Source of the DNA: DATAMF01 sp964472565
GTDB lineage: Bacteria > Chloroflexota > Anaerolineae > Aggregatilineales > Aggregatilineaceae
Direction of reading: 5' to 3'
Assembly: GCA_964472565.1 (NCBI GenBank)
Contig: CAYYNB010000030.1
Coordinates: forward strand, 1 to 44,320
Length of the DNA stretch: 44,320 nucleotides
This document shows positions 40,723 through 44,320 of this stretch, piece by piece. How positions within the stretch are numbered: position 1 is the first letter of the stretch; each line of letters begins with the position of its first letter. A program made the position numbers and the translations under genes. The notes beneath the pieces are model-generated. The model searched no databases. It was not told the DNA's origin and saw only the letters and a list, made by a program, of their open reading frames with translations.

Positions 40723-43152
40723 ATGCGTTACGGTTATTTTGATGATCAACGCCGCGAGTATGTGATCACACAACCCGACACCCCCCTTCCCTGGCTAAAT
40801 TATTTAGGCAGTCAAGACTACTTCGGCTTGATCTCCAATACTGCCGGGGGCTATTCGTTTTACCGCGATGCTCGCTTACGGCGCATTACGCGCTACCGCT
40901 ACAATAATGCGCCGCTGGACTTAGGCGGGCGTTATCTCTATCTGCGTGATGATTCGTCCGGTGAATTCTGGTCCCCTTCCTGGCAGCCCACACGCCACAA
41001 CCTAGAAAATTACACCTGCCGTCACGGGATGGGCTACACCATCATCGCCTCAACCTATCAGGGCATTGAGGCCCAGACCAGCTATTTTGTGCCCGTTAAC
41101 GAAAATCTGGAAGTCTGGCACCTCACCCTGACCAATCTCCGCGACGAACCCGTTTCGCTCTCCGTCTTCTCCAGCATCGAGTTCTGCCTGTGGGACGCGC
41201 TCGATGACTTCACCAACTTCCAGCGCAATTTCAACACCGGTGAAGTCGAAGTCGTGGACGGCGTGATCTACCACAAGACTGAATACCGCGAACGCCGTAA
41301 TCATTTCGCCTATTTCGCTTGCTCTGATCCCTTAGCCGGATTTGACACCCAGCGCGAATCCTTCCTCGGCGCATATCGGAGTTGGGATAATCCCATCGCC
41401 GTTGAGCGCGGCGCATGTTCTGGTTCCATCGCGCACGGCTGGGCACCCGTCGGCGTTCATCACGTCAAAGTGACGCTGAAGCCGGGCGAGTCGCATTCCA
41501 TCAACTTCGTGCTGGGCTATCAGGAAAATCCCCAGGATCAGAAATTTAATCCCGACGGTACCATCAATAAACAAAGCGCCCTGCCCACCATTGCCCGCTT
41601 CTTACAATCCGATCAGGTTGAGCGCGAATTTGAACTGCTCTGCGCCTATTGGAACCAGTTGCTCAGCATCCTCACCGTCAACACGCCCGACGAGCATACC
41701 AACCGCATGGTAAACATCTGGAATGCCTACCAGTGCATGGTCACATTTAATATGTCGCGCTCGGCCTCCTTTTTCGAATCCGGCGTAGGGCGCGGCATGG
41801 GCTTCCGTGACTCCGCCCAGGATTTGCTCGGTTTTGTCCACATGGTGCCCGCCCGCGCCCGTGAGCGTATTTTGGATATTGCCGCCACCCAGTTTGAAAA
41901 TGGCGGCGCGTTCCACCAATACCAGCCCATGACCAAGCGCGGTAACGATGCTGTCGGTACCAATTTTAATGATGATCCGCTGTGGCTTGTGTTGGGTACA
42001 GCCGCCTATATCAAAGAAACGGGCGACTGGACCATCCTCGATGAGCCGGTGGTTTACCAGAATACACCCGGCACCGAACAGCCGCTTTATAACCACCTTG
42101 AGCGCAGCCTTCAATACACCCTGGATCGGCTTGGACCGCACGGCTTACCCTTAATTGGCCGCGCCGACTGGAACGACTGCCTGAATCTGAACACGTTTTC
42201 CGACACCCCCGGCGAATCCTTCCAGACCACCACGAACAAAGATGGCAAAGTGGCGGAATCTATTTTTATCGGCGGCATGTTCGTCTTAGCCGCGCACGAA
42301 ATGGCCGATCTGTCCCAGCGTTGCGAAAAGCCTGCCGCATCCGATCAATACCGCGCAGCGGCTCTTGCTATGGAACAGACAGTGTTGGCGCATGGCTGGG
42401 ATGGTAACTGGTTCCTGCGTGCCTATGACAGTTTCAGTCACAAATTAGGTTCCCACGAAAATACGGAAGGTCAGATTTTCATCGAACCCCAGGGCATGTG
42501 TATCATGGCCGGAATCGGACTTCAGAATGGGTTGGCCCTAAAAGCGCTGGCCTCTGTGAATGAACGTTTGGCAACCGAACATGGGGTGATGCTGCACCAG
42601 CCCGCCTTCACGCAGTATTATTTGCATATTGGCGAAATTTCATCCTATCCACCCGGTTATAAAGAAAATGCCAGTGTGTTCTGCCACACCAACCCCTGGA
42701 TCATGATTGCGGAGACTATCGTGGGTCACAGCGATCAGGCGCACGATTATTACTCGCGCATCAATCCCTCGGCCCGCGAAGCAATCAGCGACATCCATCG
42801 CAGCGAACCCTATGTCTACGCCCAGACAATTGCAGGCCGCGACGCCCCAACCTTTGGCGAAGCCAAAAATTCATGGCTTTCCGGCACAGCAGCCTGGAAT
42901 TATGTCGCCATTACCCAGTGGATTCTCGGCATTCGTGCCAGCTATGATGGTCTGGAAATTGCGCCTGTGATCCCCACCGATTGGGATGGCTTTAAGGCAC
43001 GTCGTGTTTTTCGCGGTTCGGTGTACGAAATCCGCGTCAAACGCGCTGGCCCCGGCAATTCCATCCAGTTATTTGTCGATGGTGAGCCAATCCAGGGCTG
43101 TATCGTTCCCGCCGACCGGGAACATCTCAAAATCGAAGCTGTGCTAAGCTGA
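40723..43152 (+). CDS. Cellobiose phosphorylase (GH94)
   Basis: This 809-residue cytoplasmic enzyme should convert cellobiose and phosphate to glucose 1-phosphate and glucose. It follows the classic cellobiose phosphorylase pattern over its whole length: RYGYFDDQRREYVITQPDTP, ISNTAGGYSFYRDARLRRITRYR, GFRDSAQDLLGFVHM and GRADWNDCLNLN, with the catalytic Asp at 485, and then the PGESFQT loop. GAGGAGTAGG precedes the ATG. It is downstream of the GH8 gene but separated by a terminator hairpin, and no LacI operator lies in its own 120-base upstream gap. Confidence 0.94.
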   Translation: MRYGYFDDQRREYVITQPDTPLPWLNYLGSQDYFGLISNTAGGYSFYRDARLRRITRYRYNNAPLDLGGRYLYLRDDSSGEFWSPSWQPTRHNLENYTCRHGMGYTIIASTYQGIEAQTSYFVPVNENLEVWHLTLTNLRDEPVSLSVFSSIEFCLWDALDDFTNFQRNFNTGEVEVVDGVIYHKTEYRERRNHFAYFACSDPLAGFDTQRESFLGAYRSWDNPIAVERGACSGSIAHGWAPVGVHHVKVTLKPGESHSINFVLGYQENPQDQKFNPDGTINKQSALPTIARFLQSDQVEREFELLCAYWNQLLSILTVNTPDEHTNRMVNIWNAYQCMVTFNMSRSASFFESGVGRGMGFRDSAQDLLGFVHMVPARARERILDIAATQFENGGAFHQYQPMTKRGNDAVGTNFNDDPLWLVLGTAAYIKETGDWTILDEPVVYQNTPGTEQPLYNHLERSLQYTLDRLGPHGLPLIGRADWNDCLNLNTFSDTPGESFQTTTNKDGKVAESIFIGGMFVLAAHEMADLSQRCEKPAASDQYRAAALAMEQTVLAHGWDGNWFLRAYDSFSHKLGSHENTEGQIFIEPQGMCIMAGIGLQNGLALKALASVNERLATEHGVMLHQPAFTQYYLHIGEISSYPPGYKENASVFCHTNPWIMIAETIVGHSDQAHDYYSRINPSAREAISDIHRSEPYVYAQTIAGRDAPTFGEAKNSWLSGTAAWNYVAITQWILGIRASYDGLEIAPVIPTDWDGFKARRVFRGSVYEIRVKRAGPGNSIQLFVDGEPIQGCIVPADREHLKIEAVLS

Positions 43153-43218
43153 CATTTTCGTAGATACCGTCTTCCCCTCTTCCAACCCGGTTGGAGCGGG
43201 GGTGAGGTTCAAACTGCA

Positions 43219-43247
43219 ACGGGTAGGGCTTGCCCTGCCCGTTTTTT
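43219..43247 (+). terminator. Intrinsic terminator of the cellobiose phosphorylase gene
   Basis: ACGGGTAGGG (43219-43228) pairs with CCCTGCCCGT (43233-43242), one G-T pair, CTTG loop, and the right arm leads into six T. It closes the beta-glucan locus 66 bases after the phosphorylase stop. Confidence 0.92.
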
Positions 43248-43261
43248 GGGGAAACGAGACG

Positions 43262-43841
43262 ATGAAATCAGTTCTGTGTTACGGCGATTCCAATACCTGG
43301 GGGGCAGATGCCTCAACGGGTGGACGTTTTCCCCGCGATGTGCGTTGGACCGGCGTGCTTCAGCGCGAATTAGGCGCGGAGTATGCTGTCATCGAAGAGG
43401 GTCTGGGCGGGCGTACGACGGTCTGGGACGATCCCATTGAAGGGCATAAAAACGGCAAAACCTACTTGATTCCCTGCCTGACCAGCCATCGTCCGCTCGA
43501 TCTGGTGGTTCTGATGCTCGGCACGAATGATTTGAAGCACCGTTTTTCGCTCACGGCGTTCGATATTGCGGCGGGGATCGGCACGCTCATCGACATGATT
43601 CTGACCAGTCGCTGTGGCCCCGCCAACGGCGCGCCGCAAGTCCTCCTGCTCACTCCGCCTCCCTTTGCTAACTCACCATTACCGCCGGGTGGCCGGTCAA
43701 TATGGCTGCGCCTTTCTGGACACTACCGAATTTCTGGAGCCTGCGCCGCTTGATGGTGTCCACCTTGACGCGGTAGGGCATCGCCTGTTAGCCGAACGTG
43801 TCGCCGCACAGGTCAGGCTGCTGTTGCCCACATCTTCTTGA
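43262..43841 (+). pseudogene. SGNH/GDSL hydrolase, disrupted by frameshift or small deletion
   Basis: The ATG at 43262 opens an SGNH esterase: VLCYGDSNTWGAD (catalytic Ser), EEGLGGRTTVWDD (Gly block) and MLGTNDLKHRF (Asn block). After LLLTPPPF (about 43670) this frame loses similarity and stops at 43753. The rest of the family pattern continues in another frame from about 43675 to 43841: RRVAGQYGCAFLDT, then DGVHLDAVGH with the catalytic Asp and His. The segment that usually links PPP to this part seems too short, so a small deletion with frame change is likelier than a single-base error. Substrate would be an acyl or acetyl ester, possibly on polysaccharide. Confidence 0.82.
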
Positions 43842-44320
43842 GGCGCAAATCGCCGCGCGCCCCGCTTGCTGACGAACAAGGCATATCTCTGTAATACCCT
43901 TTTTACTCACCATCCAAGTTAGTCATCCAAGTTCACCATCGAAATACTAGAGATCAGCGAATATCTGTGCTACGATGAGAGTGTGCCCTTTGCATGATCG
44001 TTAACAACCGAAAAAACGCAATTTTTCCTCTGATTTGGTACATGCGGATCGACGCGTACCCGTCGGGGCACTGGCTTGCCCCGCATCCCGACTTGTGGGT
44101 AACGCCCTTAAATTGACGCCTAGTGGGCGTGTTCTGCTCATTTCTCCCTTGTCGCGACGCGAAACGCCGTTCACGACGCGAAATTCCCCCTTAGACCCGC
44201 GCAAGGGGGGCGGGGGATACGACACAGCATCGCCCGGCAGTGACACAAAACCCGACTTTTTGCCAGGATCTCTATCGTTTTTGAATGGGTTTTCCCTCAA
44301 AATGCAAAAAACGGGGTTCG
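43842..44320. other. Non-coding interval with short repeats and hairpins
   Basis: I see no convincing gene in these 479 bases. They hold a 10-base direct repeat CATCCAAGTT (43911-43920, 43924-43933), a GACGCGAAA direct repeat (44156-44164, 44175-44183), a GGGGCA/TGCCCC hairpin (44065-44070, 44077-44082) and a CCCCCTT/AAGGGGG hairpin (44186-44192, 44203-44209). A 99-codon open frame on the minus strand (44001-44300) has repeat-like composition and no family likeness. Confidence 0.6.

Noticed and set aside
43911..43933. Two CATCCAAGTT copies considered as a CRISPR or iteron start
   Set aside because: Only two units, 13 bases apart, with no further copies, spacers or replication or Cas genes.
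44001..44300. 99-codon open frame on the minus strand at the right edge
   Set aside because: It spans the hairpins and GACGCGAAA repeats, has low-complexity Arg/Pro/Gly content and no ribosome site.

Overview
This window looks like a chromosomal segment of a heterotrophic bacterium, most likely a member of the Chloroflexota (Anaerolineae-like). That placement is an inference from the protein style, the moderate GC content and the oversized ABC permeases; no rRNA or other phylogenetic marker is present. Coding density is high. I see no CRISPR array, tRNA, phage gene or insertion sequence.

Region 1 (1-4.5 kb, minus strand) is a histidine operon hisG-hisD-hisC-hisB-hisH, with hisH cut by the left edge. 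The genes overlap by 4 or 8 bases. Upstream of hisG is a 28-codon leader peptide gene with a His-Ala-His-His-His-His run, followed by an intrinsic terminator hairpin. Together these form a classical histidine attenuator. Its near-consensus promoter places the transcription start at or next to the leader ATG, so the leader mRNA appears to be leaderless.

Region 2 (4.5-14.8 kb, plus strand) is the divergent tryptophan operon trpE-trpS-trpG-trpD-trpC-trpF-(GNAT)-trpB-trpA, followed by a MutS-family ATPase gene. A T-box riboswitch with a UGG (Trp) specifier and its own terminator precedes trpE. The two divergent amino-acid operons therefore sense starvation in different ways: ribosome stalling for His and direct tRNA binding for Trp.

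Region 3 (14.9-22.8 kb) is mixed. It holds a soluble three-PAS histidine kinase, a YfhO-like polytopic membrane protein, a Nudix hydrolase, and on the minus strand a GlgX-type debranching enzyme and a stand-alone LigD-type 3'-phosphoesterase. A decayed zinc-ribbon gene fragment follows.

Region 4 (22.7-30.2 kb) is a branched-chain amino-acid type ABC importer (livK, livH, livM, livG, livF) plus a small lipoprotein gene, closed by a strong terminator. LivH and especially LivM are much longer than usual.

Region 5 (30.2-43.2 kb) is a beta-glucan utilisation locus: a GH94 phosphorylase, a LacI-type repressor, a sugar-binding protein, two permease subunits, a secreted CBM9-like/GH8 endoglucanase, and a second GH94 enzyme of cellobiose phosphorylase type. 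Four copies of one operator (TGGGAnCGkTCCCA and its complement) lie in front of the first GH94 gene, the lacI gene (two copies) and the binding-protein gene. The inferred pathway is external cleavage by GH8, oligosaccharide import, then intracellular phosphorolysis to sugar 1-phosphates. No ATPase subunit is encoded here. The MalG-like permease carries an extracytoplasmic insertion of about 260 residues built from four imperfect repeats, the most unusual protein feature in the window.

Region 6 (43.2-44.3 kb) has an SGNH hydrolase gene split by a frameshift or small deletion, and then about 480 bases of non-coding DNA with short repeats and hairpins.
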